A stretch of 64,000 nt of DNA from Pseudarthrobacter naphthalenicus (GTDB lineage: Bacteria > Actinomycetota > Actinomycetes > Actinomycetales > Micrococcaceae): contig NZ_JARESG010000012.1 of NCBI RefSeq assembly GCF_029076445.1, forward strand, positions 62,001 through 126,000. The letters run 5' to 3'. Made by a program: the position numbers and the translations under genes. This document shows, in pieces, positions 8,246 through 15,542 of this stretch (within the stretch, counting starts at the first letter, position 1; every line of letters begins with the position of its first letter). The notes beneath the pieces were generated by a model. That model was not told where the DNA came from. It worked only from the letters and a program-made list of their open reading frames with translations, and ran no database searches.

Positions 8246-8425
8246 ATGAGCATTAACTCACCCGAATCCCTGCCCGCCGATGAGCCGCAGGACGAGGAAG
8301 CCGGCACAAGTGCCGTGAACAAAAAGGACGACGGCGGGGTCCCCACCGGGGCGGACGGTGTTGGCCTGGGCTTCACGCACGACGCCAACACCTTCGAGCC
8401 CGAGGAGGACACCGAGGCCGAGTAG
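8246..8425 (+). CDS. Small acidic hypothetical protein
   Basis: A 59-residue acidic protein (NSPESLPADEPQDEEAG at the N-terminus, FEPEEDTEAE at the C-terminus) starts after a very strong ribosome binding site (CAGGAGGAATC), which is the main evidence that it is real. It contains a Gly-rich centre (GGVPTGADGVGLGFTHDANTF) and no membrane segment or Cys. No family is recognised. It may be a disordered stress-related protein. Confidence 0.6.
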   Translation: MSINSPESLPADEPQDEEAGTSAVNKKDDGGVPTGADGVGLGFTHDANTFEPEEDTEAE

Positions 8426-8545
8426 GGACGGCTCCCTTTCGTTATCCGCGCAACGTTTCAGCGCCAAAGGAACGGAAGGGCGGTCTTTGCGTGCCCGGCC
8501 CCCGGACAATGTTAGGACCAAGAGTCGGGCCCTAGGAGGGGTGTG

Positions 8546-9307
8546 ATGGGCAGTCCGTCCGCGGCAGTTTCTACAGCGTTACTTCTCACCTTGGTGCTCG
8601 CGGGCTGCGGTCCGCAGGCTGGACCGATGACGACGCCTGCCAGTCCCAGCTCCACCGCCACCTCCACAACAGCGGCCCCAACAACGGCTGGGACGCCCAC
8701 TGCGGCCGGGTCCCCGACCGCAACATCCGGCTCAACCCCGGGCGCGCCGGCGTCGGCCGCCTGGACGAGCTTCACCACGGCGGACGGCCAGCTGATCCTC
8801 GACCTGCCCGCCGCGTGGAGCGTCAGGGACCCCGCCGGGGAACTGCCCGAAGGCGGGGGCGCCTTCGCGGAGGTAACCAACCAGGCAGGCAAGCCGCTGG
8901 CCACCTTGCGGACGAACATGGCCACCGGCTCCACCTGTACGGAACGCTTCCCCTATGAGGTGCTGGAGTCACAGGAGCTGCCGGCACTGACGCAAAACGG
9001 CACAGCGCCCCGGTACATTTTCGAGACCCGCGGGAACAGTACGACGCCAGGCCCGGCAGACACCCCGGCAGCGGCTTACGGCATCCAGACCAGTCAGCCG
9101 CCCGCCGGTGACTCGGCCTGCGCCATCTTCCAGTTCTTCACCTGGCCGCCCACCGCAGCGATGTTCGGAGCGTTCTTCAGCCCGGAAAACAACGTGACGC
9201 CCGGTGCCGAGTCCTTGCCCTACCTGGAGCAGGCGAAGAAATACGCCCAAACGGATGAGTACCGGGACATCAAGCGGATGATCACGTCACTGAGGCCTGC
9301 GGGGTAG
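8546..9307 (+). CDS. Secreted lipoprotein with Thr/Ser/Ala-rich linker
   Basis: The 253-residue product has a signal peptide with an LVLAGC lipobox (Cys about residue 24), then about 45 residues almost entirely Thr, Ser, Ala, Pro and Gly, which is a cell-wall-spanning linker. A globular domain of about 180 residues begins at AWTSFTTADGQLILDLPAAW. That domain has three Cys and no recognisable catalytic motif. The ATG at 8546 is five bases after AGGAGGG; a GTG three bases earlier is possible. The function is unknown. Confidence 0.75.
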   Translation: MGSPSAAVSTALLLTLVLAGCGPQAGPMTTPASPSSTATSTTAAPTTAGTPTAAGSPTATSGSTPGAPASAAWTSFTTADGQLILDLPAAWSVRDPAGELPEGGGAFAEVTNQAGKPLATLRTNMATGSTCTERFPYEVLESQELPALTQNGTAPRYIFETRGNSTTPGPADTPAAAYGIQTSQPPAGDSACAIFQFFTWPPTAAMFGAFFSPENNVTPGAESLPYLEQAKKYAQTDEYRDIKRMITSLRPAG

Positions 9308-9344
9308 AGCTGCAGGGTAAAGCCAGCCGGCCGGCCGGGTAGCG

Positions 9345-10208
9345 TCAGGACCAGTCGAAGAAGCCCTTGCCGGTCTTGCGGCCCAGCTCGCCGCGGGCCA
9401 CCTTGTCCCTGAGGATCTGCGGCGGGGCGAACCGGTCACCGAGCGTGGACTGCAGGTATTCGGCGATGCCCAGCCGCACGTCCAGGCCCACGATATCCGT
9501 GGTCCGCAGCGGGCCGGTGGGGTGTTTGTAGCCCAGCACCATGGCGTTGTCGATGTCCTCCGCGGAGGCCACGCCCTCCTCCACCATGCGCATCGCTTCC
9601 AGCGCGATGGCCACGCCAAGCCGTGAAGAGGCAAAGCCGGGCGCGTCATTGACGACGACGGCGGTCTTGCCGAGTGCCTCGACCCACCCCTTTGCCGCAG
9701 CGGCTGCGTCCGGGGAGGTCTGCTCGCCGAGCACCACTTCAATGAGTGTGGAGGCGGGCACCGGGTTGAAGAAGTGCAGGCCGAGGAAATTCTGCGGCCG
9801 CTTCAGCTCGCGGGCCAGGCCGTTCACGGACAGCGACGAGGTGTTGGAGGCCAGGAAGGCGTCCTCGCCCAGGCGCGCTTCGATGCCGCGCAGGGCGGTG
9901 ACTTTCAGGTCCCAGTCCTCGGGGACGGCCTCCACAACCAGCTGGCGGTCCGCGAAGTCGTCGTAATCCACGGTGACGGCGAGCCGGGACACCATTTCGT
10001 CGAGGTTGACGTCGGTTGCGCCGCGTTCGATGCTCTTGGCGGCGGCGGATTCCACGCGTTCCCGGGCGGCCTCGGCGGACTCTTCGTCACGCTCCACCAC
10101 CAGGACGTTGGCTCCGTTGATGAGGAAGGCGTGCGCGATGCCGGCTCCCATGCGGCCCCCGCCGAGGACACCGACGGTGGAGGGAAGGTTGGGGTTCGGC
10201 TTCGTCAT
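9345..10208 (-). CDS. paaH: 3-hydroxyacyl-CoA dehydrogenase of phenylacetate degradation
   Basis: This 287-residue NAD-dependent enzyme would oxidise 3-hydroxyadipyl-CoA to 3-oxoadipyl-CoA. The Rossmann fingerprint is GVLGGGRMGAGIAHAFLING (residues 13-32) with the acidic VVERDEES after strand 2. The catalytic His is in LGLHFFNPVPASTLIEVV and the C-terminal domain has TGPLRTTDIVGLDVRLGIAEYL. The length matches the short HBD/PaaH/FadB2 type without a fused hydratase. It is the last gene of the paaJ-paaF-paaH unit and its ATG overlaps the paaF stop (ATGA). Confidence 0.9.
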   Translation of the reverse strand: MTKPNPNLPSTVGVLGGGRMGAGIAHAFLINGANVLVVERDEESAEAARERVESAAAKSIERGATDVNLDEMVSRLAVTVDYDDFADRQLVVEAVPEDWDLKVTALRGIEARLGEDAFLASNTSSLSVNGLARELKRPQNFLGLHFFNPVPASTLIEVVLGEQTSPDAAAAAKGWVEALGKTAVVVNDAPGFASSRLGVAIALEAMRMVEEGVASAEDIDNAMVLGYKHPTGPLRTTDIVGLDVRLGIAEYLQSTLGDRFAPPQILRDKVARGELGRKTGKGFFDWS

Positions 10209-11002
10209 GGCTGCTTTGCCTTTTCGTCGTTTGCTTTCTTGGCTGTTTTTTTGTCCAGGAACTGCTGCATGCGGTCAAACTTGGCCTGGGACTCAAAGAG
10301 GATTCCCTGTGCCAGCTGGTCGATCAGCGGATGCGCCTCGGCCGGGGCGTGGAACACGGATTTGGTGATGCGCACCGCCAGCGGGTCCTGGCGGCCAACC
10401 CTGTCTGCGAGGCTGTGGGCGGCGTCCATCAGCTCCGAAGCCTCATGGATTTCCGTGATGAGGTGGGCGGCCAGCGCGTCCTCGGCCCGGAGCACCAGGC
10501 CGGCCAGCAGGATCTGCTTGGCCAGCGGCTCGCCCACCAGTTCCTTCAGCCGCCAGCTGGCGCCGGCGGCGGCGAGGATGCCCAGCCCGGTTTCGGGGTT
10601 CCCGATCCGGACGCGGGGTGTTCCGATCCGGAAGTCCGCTGCGTAGGCGAGTTCGGCGCCACCGCCCAGGCAGTAGCCGTCCAGCGCGGCAATGACCGGC
10701 ATGGGCAGCTTGGCGATCCGCACGAAAATCGTGGAGTTGATGCCCTGCAGGGCGTCGTCGCGGCGGCGTTCGCGCAGCTGGGCGATGTCCGCCCCGGACG
10801 CGAAGACCCCGTCCACGCCGGCGATGATCAGGACTTTGGGGTTCTGCTCCAGCGCGGCGCAGACCAGGTGCAGCTCATCCACCATCTGCTGGTCGATGGC
10901 GTTCCGGACGTCCGGCCGGTTGAGGAGGACCACCACACGGTCCTCGCGTTCCTCCACCAGAAGGGTGCTGAACTGTTCCTGGGCGAGGTCCGGGCCGGCC
11001 AC
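10205..11002 (-). CDS. paaF: Enoyl-CoA hydratase, probably 2,3-dehydroadipyl-CoA hydratase
   Basis: A 265-residue crotonase-fold protein. The oxyanion-hole regions are IAGVDGVFASGADIAQLRE and ALDGYCLGGGAELAYAADF, and the NPETGLGILAAAG block follows. The start chosen is the GTG at 11002, which shares a base with the thiolase stop (TAGTG); upstream extension only runs into the thiolase gene in another frame. The equivalent of the catalytic Glu in the GAELAYAADF block is present. The last ~20 residues are unusually Lys-rich (FLDKKTAKKANDEKAKQ). Its position between the thiolase and paaH supports the PaaF role over PaaG, which lies elsewhere. Confidence 0.85.
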   Translation of the reverse strand: MAGPDLAQEQFSTLLVEEREDRVVVLLNRPDVRNAIDQQMVDELHLVCAALEQNPKVLIIAGVDGVFASGADIAQLRERRRDDALQGINSTIFVRIAKLPMPVIAALDGYCLGGGAELAYAADFRIGTPRVRIGNPETGLGILAAAGASWRLKELVGEPLAKQILLAGLVLRAEDALAAHLITEIHEASELMDAAHSLADRVGRQDPLAVRITKSVFHAPAEAHPLIDQLAQGILFESQAKFDRMQQFLDKKTAKKANDEKAKQP

Positions 11003-12213
11003 TAGACGCGCTCCAGCAGCATGGCCGTGCCCTGGCCCACGCCGATGCACATGGTGGCGAGGCCGATTTTGGCGTCCTCACGCTCCATCCGCCCCAGCAG
11101 GGTGATGGCGATCCGTGATCCGCTGGAACCGAGCGGATGCCCCAGGCTGATGGCGCCGCCGTCGTTATTCACGATTTCCGGATCCAGGCCGAGCCGCCGC
11201 ATGCTGGCGAGCGACTGGGTGGCGAAGGCTTCGTTGAGCTCGACGGCGCCGAGGTCCCCGACGCTGAGGCCGCTTCGCTTGAGCACCTTCTGCGTGGCGG
11301 GCACGGGCCCGATGCCCATGATTTCGGGCTCACAGCCGGCCGAGGCGCCGTCGATGATGCGGGCACGCGGTGTCAGGCCCAGGCGTTCGATCGCGGCTTC
11401 GGAGGCCACGATGATGGCGGAGGCGCCGTCGTTTAGCGTGGAGGAGTTGCCGGCGGTGACCACCGAACCGCCCGGGACCACCGGGCGCAGGCCGGCCAGG
11501 ACATCCATTGTGGTGCCGGCGCGGGGGCCTTCGTCGGTGTCCACCACGGTTTCGGATTTGCGGGTTTTGACCGTTACGGGGACGATCTCGTCCGTGAACC
11601 GTCCTGCGGCGATGGCGGCGAGGGACCGTTCGTGGGACCGGACCGCGAAGGCGTCCGCGTCGTCGCGGGAGATGCCGTCCACCCGGGCCACTTCCTCGGC
11701 GGTTTCCGGCATGGAGTACGTCATCTTGCCGTCACGGGACAGCTCACCCTTGGTGAAGAGCGGGTTGGCGAACCGCCAGCCGATGGACGTATCAAAAATA
11801 GCGCCCGGCTTGGCGAACGCGGTGGCGGGTTTTTCCTGGACCCACGGGGCCCGGCTCATGGATTCCACACCGCCGGCGATCACAATGTCAGCGGCGCCGG
11901 ACTTGATCATGTGGCTGGCCATGATGATGGCGCTCAGCCCGGAGGCGCAGAGCCGGTTCACGGTGATGCCGGGGATGTGGAGGGGGAATCCAGCCAGGAG
12001 AGTTGCCATCCGGGCCACGTTGCGGTTTTCCTCGCCGGCGCCGTTGGCGTTGCCGAGGATGACTTCCTCGATGCTGTCCGGATCAAGTCCTGCGCGGGTG
12101 ACGGCTTCGCGGAGCACCAGAGCGGCGAGGTCATCAGGGCGGACCGCCGAGAGCGCCCCGCCGTAACGGCCAACGGGTGTCCGGACGCCGCCGACGAGAA
12201 AAGCTTCAACCAT
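11002..12213 (-). CDS. paaJ: 3-oxoadipyl-CoA/3-oxo-5,6-dehydrosuberyl-CoA thiolase
   Basis: This 403-residue thiolase cleaves 3-oxoacyl-CoA intermediates to acetyl-CoA and succinyl-CoA, the final step of the pathway. The acyl-accepting Cys89 is in NRLCASGLSAI. The second catalytic pair is His359 (GGAISLGHPLGSSG) and Cys389 (ATMCIGVGQG). The length and the N-terminal FLVGGVRTPVGRYGG fit the PaaJ/PcaF group. It is the first gene of a three-gene unit, and a predicted PaaR operator lies 46 bases upstream. Confidence 0.92.
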   Translation of the reverse strand: MVEAFLVGGVRTPVGRYGGALSAVRPDDLAALVLREAVTRAGLDPDSIEEVILGNANGAGEENRNVARMATLLAGFPLHIPGITVNRLCASGLSAIIMASHMIKSGAADIVIAGGVESMSRAPWVQEKPATAFAKPGAIFDTSIGWRFANPLFTKGELSRDGKMTYSMPETAEEVARVDGISRDDADAFAVRSHERSLAAIAAGRFTDEIVPVTVKTRKSETVVDTDEGPRAGTTMDVLAGLRPVVPGGSVVTAGNSSTLNDGASAIIVASEAAIERLGLTPRARIIDGASAGCEPEIMGIGPVPATQKVLKRSGLSVGDLGAVELNEAFATQSLASMRRLGLDPEIVNNDGGAISLGHPLGSSGSRIAITLLGRMEREDAKIGLATMCIGVGQGTAMLLERV

Positions 12214-12258
12214 AAGAACAGATCCTTTTCAGCAGGGAAGCGGGCCGGCCGGGAATTA

Positions 12259-12282
12259 TTTACCGACCGTTCGTTCTATAAA
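12259..12282. promoter_or_regulatory. Predicted PaaR operator upstream of paaJ
   Basis: An imperfect palindrome reading TTTACCGACCGTTCG then TTCTATAAA. It shares the TTTAC(C/T)GA half-site and central CGNNCG with five other sites in the cluster, and lies 46 bases before the paaJFH unit. Assignment to the TetR regulator encoded next door is inference. Confidence 0.75.
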
Positions 12283-12305
12283 GATGGCACGGGGCGCCGT
12301 GGAGG

Positions 12306-12950
12306 TCAACCTCGGGAATGGGCCGGCTGCTGGCGGGGCCCGTGCAGCCCGTCGAACGCAATGGTGATGACGTCATCGGCCAGTTTTTCGGGGGAGAGGG
12401 GGCCGCCCGGTTTGTACCATTCCACGATCGAGTTGATGGTGCCGAACAGCAGCCGGGTCACGGTGCGCGGGTCGATGTCCTGGCGCAGCGAGCCTTCATC
12501 CCGGGCCGCGGAAATGAGCTCCGCCACCGCGTGGTCAAAGGCGCGGCGGCGTTCCAGCGCATCGCGCTCAATCTCGGTGTTGCCGCGAAGGCGCAGCAGC
12601 AGCGTTACGAAGGGAAGCCGCTCCACCAGCACGGCCACGGTCTGCCGGAGCACAAATTCCAGCCGGGCATCAGCGGCGCCGGAGGTGGCCTGGGGCTGTT
12701 CCAGGATGGCTTCAAGGCCGCCAAGCGCGTGATCCAGGGCCAGCTTGAGGAGGTCGCCCTTGGACGGCACGTGGTGGTAGATGGCCGACTTGGAGATGCC
12801 CAGGTTCTCGGCCAGGATGCCCATGGACGTGGCATCGTAGCCGTGCCGGTTGAAGACGTCCACGGCGATGAGCAGCACGGACTGCTGGTCATAACCGGGG
12901 CGGCCGCGTTTGGCGCCGGCAGTGCTGGCTGTATCGGTGATGCTGGGCAT
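12306..12950 (-). CDS. paaR: TetR-family repressor of the phenylacetate cluster
   Basis: The 214-residue product has an N-terminal TetR helix-turn-helix (about residues 15-62: LLIAVDVFNRHGYDATSMG, then LGISKSAIYHHVPSKGDLL) and a C-terminal ligand domain starting LEFVLRQTVAVLVERLP. By analogy with actinobacterial PaaR it would be released from DNA by phenylacetyl-CoA. The ATG at 12950 is preferred, as the residues encoded upstream run across a predicted operator and lack similarity. An operator copy 12 bases before its start suggests autoregulation. It lies between the thiolase unit and paaK, all on the minus strand. Confidence 0.88.
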   Translation of the reverse strand: MPSITDTASTAGAKRGRPGYDQQSVLLIAVDVFNRHGYDATSMGILAENLGISKSAIYHHVPSKGDLLKLALDHALGGLEAILEQPQATSGAADARLEFVLRQTVAVLVERLPFVTLLLRLRGNTEIERDALERRRAFDHAVAELISAARDEGSLRQDIDPRTVTRLLFGTINSIVEWYKPGGPLSPEKLADDVITIAFDGLHGPRQQPAHSRG

Positions 12951-12961
12951 GGGGCCTAGTT

Positions 12962-12985
12962 TCTCATGAACGATCGGTCGGGCGG
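12962..12985. promoter_or_regulatory. Predicted PaaR operator before the tetR gene
   Basis: ATGAACGATCGGTCGG matches the core TGAACGAACGGTCGG of the site before paaA at 14 of 15 positions, but the outer TAAA arm is replaced by GCGG, making it the weakest of the six. It lies 12 bases upstream of the repressor start, as expected for autoregulation. Confidence 0.6.
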
Positions 12986-13015
12986 TGCGGCCGGAGCCTG
13001 CACCGCCCGGCGGGC

Positions 13016-14380
13016 CTACTGCTGCGGGCGCATGTCGTAGATGCGGCGCAGCTTGCCGTTGGACCGCTCCAGGGAACCCGGATCCACCACGTTCACTTTG
13101 CACGAAGAACCCACGTGGATCTTGATCTGCTCCTGCAGGGTGCGGGCCGCCGTCGTGCTCTGCTCGAGGGAGACGGATTCCCGGCGCTCGATCTTGACGG
13201 TCATCTGATCCATCCGCTGGCCCTCCGGGCGGGTGAGCTCCAGCTGGAAATGCGGGCTGAGCTCGGGAATGCGGAGCGCGATTTCCTCGATCTGTGACGG
13301 GAAGACGTTGACGCCGCGCAGGATGATCATGTCGTCACTGCGGCCGGTGATGCGGCCCATCCGGCGGTGCCCGGGGCGGGCGGTGCCGGGGAGCAGCCGG
13401 GTGAGGTCCTTGGTGCGGTAGCGGATGACCGGCAGGGCCTCCTTGGTGAGCGAGGTGAAGACCAGCTCGCCGTGTTCGCCGTCGCGCAGCACGTTTTCCT
13501 TGCCCACCGAGGGGTTGAAGGGGTCGATGATCTCGGGGCGGAAGTGGTCCTCCCAGATGTGGCAGCCGTCCTGGGTTTCCACGGCTTCGCCGGCAACGCC
13601 AGGGCCCATCACTTCGGAGAGTCCGTAGATGTCGCACGCCTTGATGTTCATGGTGACTTCGAGTTCGTGCCGCATCTCCTCGGTCCAGGGTTCGGCACCG
13701 AGCACCGCGAACTTCAGGGAGGTGGAGGCGGGATCGATCCCCATCTGGGTCATGGCGTCCGCGATGGTCAGGAGATAGGTGGGCGTGGCCAGGATGGCAT
13801 CCGGCTTGAAGTCCTGAATGAGCTGGATCTGGCGTTCGGTCTGGCCCCCGGAGATGGGGATGACCGTGCAGCCCAGGGCCTCGGCGCCGGCGTGGGCACC
13901 CAGCCCGCCGGTGAACAGGCCGTATCCGTAGGCGTTGTGCACCTTCATGCCCGGGCGGACGCCGGAGGCACGCAGTGAACGCGCCACCAGTTTGGCCCAG
14001 TCGGCGAGGTCCTGCTTGGTGTAGCCCACCACGGTGGGCCGGCCCGTGGTGCCGGAGCTGGCGTGCACACGGGCTACTTCGGCCTGCGGCACGGCAAACA
14101 TGCCGAACGGGTATTCCTCGCGCAGGTCATCCTTGGTGGTGAAGGGGAAGTTGCCCAGGTCGCTGAGTTCACGCAGGTCGTTGGGGTGGACGCCGGCCTC
14201 GTCGAACTTGCGCTTGTACAGCGGGACGCGGTCGTAGGCGTAGGAAACGGTGTGCTGCAGGCGGCTCAGCTGGAGTGCTTCGATCTCGTCGCGGGACATG
14301 GTTTCCTCGCGGTCCAGGACAGCGTCGGTGCCTGCCACAGCGGGCTGAGAGGTGGGCGTTTCGGGGAGGTGGAGGCTCAT
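13016..14380 (-). CDS. paaK: Phenylacetate-CoA ligase
   Basis: This 454-residue AMP-forming ligase activates phenylacetate to phenylacetyl-CoA, the committed step of the pathway. The P-loop VHASSGTTGRPTVVGYT lies at about residues 107-123, followed by NAYGYGLFTGGLGAHAG, the ATPTYLLTIAD block, and YRTKDLTRLLPG with GRITGRSDDMIILRGVNVFP near the C-terminus, all characteristic of PaaK. The family usually has about 430-440 residues, so it is slightly extended at the N-terminus. It starts six bases after the paaI stop and shares the operator upstream of paaI. Confidence 0.95.
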   Translation of the reverse strand: MSLHLPETPTSQPAVAGTDAVLDREETMSRDEIEALQLSRLQHTVSYAYDRVPLYKRKFDEAGVHPNDLRELSDLGNFPFTTKDDLREEYPFGMFAVPQAEVARVHASSGTTGRPTVVGYTKQDLADWAKLVARSLRASGVRPGMKVHNAYGYGLFTGGLGAHAGAEALGCTVIPISGGQTERQIQLIQDFKPDAILATPTYLLTIADAMTQMGIDPASTSLKFAVLGAEPWTEEMRHELEVTMNIKACDIYGLSEVMGPGVAGEAVETQDGCHIWEDHFRPEIIDPFNPSVGKENVLRDGEHGELVFTSLTKEALPVIRYRTKDLTRLLPGTARPGHRRMGRITGRSDDMIILRGVNVFPSQIEEIALRIPELSPHFQLELTRPEGQRMDQMTVKIERRESVSLEQSTTAARTLQEQIKIHVGSSCKVNVVDPGSLERSNGKLRRIYDMRPQQ

Positions 14381-14386
14381 GGTTTC

Positions 14387-14869
14387 CTACTTCTTGGGGA
14401 TGGTGCGGCTGCGGCCGCGGAACTCGGCAATGAGTTCACCCGGCTGGCCGGCGCCAAGCGGGGAATCGGACGAGGATCCGGATTGTCCGGGATCAGCGGC
14501 GAATATTTGGATGTCATACAGCCCGCTGCGGCCCGCGCTGGAGCGACGGTCCGCTACGGCGGTGATGACCTGGCCCTGGTAGGCGGGTTTGAGGAAGTTG
14601 ATGTCAACTCCGGAAGCCACCGTGATGCTGCCCTCGTCCCCGGGCCCGGGGTTGAGCGGGTTGCAGGCCATGGCGAACGCGGTGTCGGCGAAGGCGAAGA
14701 TCATTCCGCCGTGGGCCATGCCGAAGCCGTTGAGCATTTCCTGGCGAAGAGGCATGCGGATGGTGGCATGGCCTTCGCTGACGGCGAGGACTTCGATGCC
14801 CATCCATTCGGAGGCATAGTCGTTTTCCAGGATCGGATGGGTGGCCCCGGAGAGGGCTGCTTCAGTCAT
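14387..14869 (-). CDS. paaI: Hydroxyphenylacetyl-CoA thioesterase
   Basis: A 160-residue hotdog-fold thioesterase. The PaaI signature is MLNGFGMAHGGMIFAFADTAFAMACN, with the substrate-binding HGG motif and the downstream catalytic Asp, then ASGVDINFLKPAYQGQVITA. PaaI rescues CoA from dead-end ring-hydroxylated or seven-membered-ring CoA esters. It is the first gene of a paaI-paaK unit, and a predicted PaaR operator lies 21 bases upstream of its ATG. Confidence 0.92.
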   Translation of the reverse strand: MTEAALSGATHPILENDYASEWMGIEVLAVSEGHATIRMPLRQEMLNGFGMAHGGMIFAFADTAFAMACNPLNPGPGDEGSITVASGVDINFLKPAYQGQVITAVADRRSSAGRSGLYDIQIFAADPGQSGSSSDSPLGAGQPGELIAEFRGRSRTIPKK

Positions 14870-14890
14870 GCGTCATTGCCTCCAGCTTTA

Positions 14891-14914
14891 TTTACCGAAT
14901 GTTCATTAGGTAAT
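14891..14914. promoter_or_regulatory. Predicted PaaR operator upstream of paaI-paaK
   Basis: TTTACCGAATGTTCATTAGG followed by TAAT is a palindrome with the TTTACCGA half-site intact. It sits immediately upstream of the paaI ribosome binding site, in a position to block transcription. Confidence 0.7.
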
Positions 14915-14933
14915 CCCACAAGGGTGCCCGGTG

Positions 14934-15401
14934 TCAAGGGTTGGGCGTTGCCGGCTGGTGCTTGCGCCGCATGAGCATGTTGGTGATTCGGAGGGTGCAG
15001 AGCCGCTGACCGGCCTCGTTGGTGATCAGCACCTCATGGGTGGTCAGTGTCCCGCCGAGGTGAATCGGTGTGGCCGTGATGGTGACCAGGCCCCCGCGCG
15101 CCGAGCGGTGGTGGGTGGCGGAAACGTCCACGCCCACCGCCGTTTTGCCCAGCGTGCTGGCGTGGATGACGGCGGCCCACGATCCCACAGCCTCGCCCAC
15201 GGCCAGGGATGCCCCGCCGTGGAGCAATCCGAACGACTGCCGGTTTCCCTCCACCGGCATGGTGGCCACGACGCGCTCCACCGATTCCTCCAGGATCTTC
15301 ACGCCCATCTTTTCGTCGAGCTCGCCCAGCGTGATTTTCCAGAGTGCGTGTTCGGCGGGTTCCGGGGCGGAATCGGAGCCGTTCTTGGCGGGGGAGTTCA
15401 T
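14934..15401 (-). CDS. Hotdog-fold thioesterase, second in the paa cluster
   Basis: The 155-residue product is a PaaI/EntH-like acyl-CoA thioesterase: GNRQSFGLLHGGASLAVGEAVGSWA contains the HGG motif and the catalytic acidic residue, followed by VGVDVSATHHRSARGGLVTI, which is typical of the 1,4-dihydroxy-2-naphthoyl-CoA/EntH type. The ATG at 15401 follows GAGGAC; a longer frame to 15446 is less likely. It is divergent from paaZ and the shared gap contains a PaaR operator, so it is probably a second CoA-recycling enzyme of the pathway. Confidence 0.82.
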   Translation of the reverse strand: MNSPAKNGSDSAPEPAEHALWKITLGELDEKMGVKILEESVERVVATMPVEGNRQSFGLLHGGASLAVGEAVGSWAAVIHASTLGKTAVGVDVSATHHRSARGGLVTITATPIHLGGTLTTHEVLITNEAGQRLCTLRITNMLMRRKHQPATPNP

Positions 15402-15470
15402 GGGCCGTCCTCGTTGTGGGGCATGGATCTTTTCAGTGTGCAGCACCGATCATTCATGTACTGTAGTCAT

Positions 15471-15494
15471 ATTACCGAACGGACGGTCAGTAAA
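15471..15494. promoter_or_regulatory. Predicted PaaR operator in the paaZ/thioesterase divergent gap
   Basis: ATTACCGAACGGACGGTCAG followed by TAAA is a near-perfect palindrome. It lies between the divergent thioesterase gene and paaZ (70 and 49 bases from their starts), so one site could repress both directions. Confidence 0.8.
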
Positions 15495-15542
15495 TCACCT
15501 GGCCCTGCCGTTTTGTCCCCGTGTTGGAAGGACCCGTCGACG